Source: Clytia hemisphaerica (taxonomy: Eukaryota > Cnidaria > Hydrozoa > Leptothecata > Clytiidae). Taken from it: a stretch of DNA of 64,000 nt. Location of the stretch: positions 1,145,044 to 1,209,043 of the forward strand of contig CACVBU010000865.1 in NCBI GenBank assembly GCA_902728285.1, read 5' to 3'. The notes under the pieces were generated by a model. The model had not been told where the DNA came from and ran no database searches. It saw only the letters and a program-made list of their open reading frames with translations. Shown here piece after piece: positions 63,935-64,000 of the stretch; position 1 is the stretch's first letter, and every line of letters begins with the position of its first letter. The translations under genes were made by a program, and so were the position numbers.

Positions 63935-64000
63935 GTACGGCCACTCGGTTACGGGGCTCCGAACCGGGCTCTCGGTCAACCTTTCAACTTTTTCTCTTTC
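63935..64000. other. GC-rich start of another repeat cut by the window edge
   Basis: GTACGGCCACTCGGTTACGG and CTCCGAACCGGGCTCTCGG contrast with the AT-rich surroundings; on the minus strand GGTTCGGAGCCCC resembles a B-box, so a tRNA-derived SINE is possible. Confidence 0.25.

Overview
The window looks like a repeat-dense region of an animal genome, most likely an early-branching metazoan such as a cnidarian. The DNA is AT-rich, introns have clear GT-AG signals, TATA boxes are recognisable, and there are no bacterial operons. Non-LTR retrotransposons (LINEs), Penelope-like elements with a Naiad-type layout, and many MITE/foldback DNA elements are nested in one another. The taxonomic call is an inference from composition and repeat types; nothing in the sequence names the species.

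Layout. 1-2.7 kb: LINE with reverse transcriptase (RT) plus RNase H. 3.6-4.6 kb: orphan LINE ORF1 relic (PHD plus RRM-like). 5.9 kb: candidate 96-nt exon (minus). 7.8-10.6 kb: four-exon gene (plus), tentatively C14orf93-like. 10.8-11.3 kb: Tc1/mariner fragment. 13.7-17.6 kb: LINE (minus; PHD, endonuclease, RT) carrying a 449-bp DNA element with 8-bp target-site duplications (TSDs). 17.7-18.2 kb: Penelope 3' end. 19-20 kb: LINE RT fragment. 21.3-23.2 kb: PHD-ubiquitin protease pseudogene split by a 684-bp MITE. 23.3-25.0 kb: Penelope fragment (minus). 26.5-27.4 kb: complete two-exon small gene with a degenerate tail-to-tail copy. 31.4-37.5 kb: a roughly 6-kb coding region (minus) joining zinc-binding, transposase-like, chromo-like and Ulp1-protease segments. 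39.4-41.7 kb: satellite of about 225-bp units. 43.8-46.3 kb: three-exon RPA-like single-strand-DNA-binding gene (plus). 51.7-53.1 kb: LINE RT fragment fused to an unknown ORF. 54.3-57.5 kb: Mutator-like element with 9-bp TSDs and three other elements nested inside. 57.9-61.2 kb: LINE (minus) split by a piggyBac-type MITE. 61.2-63.9 kb: Penelope element (plus).

The most unusual content lies between 21 and 46 kb. A ubiquitin-protease-like gene, a transposase-like/chromo/Ulp1 gene and an RPA-like gene sit within 25 kb, together with three arrays of a short motif ending in TTTCTAG. A DNA transposon lineage that carries its own SUMO/ubiquitin-protease and ssDNA-binding functions is a plausible reading but is not proven: no terminal repeats enclosing all these genes were found. 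Most coding relics are broken by stops or frameshifts. Several breaks fall at homopolymers and could be assembly indels.
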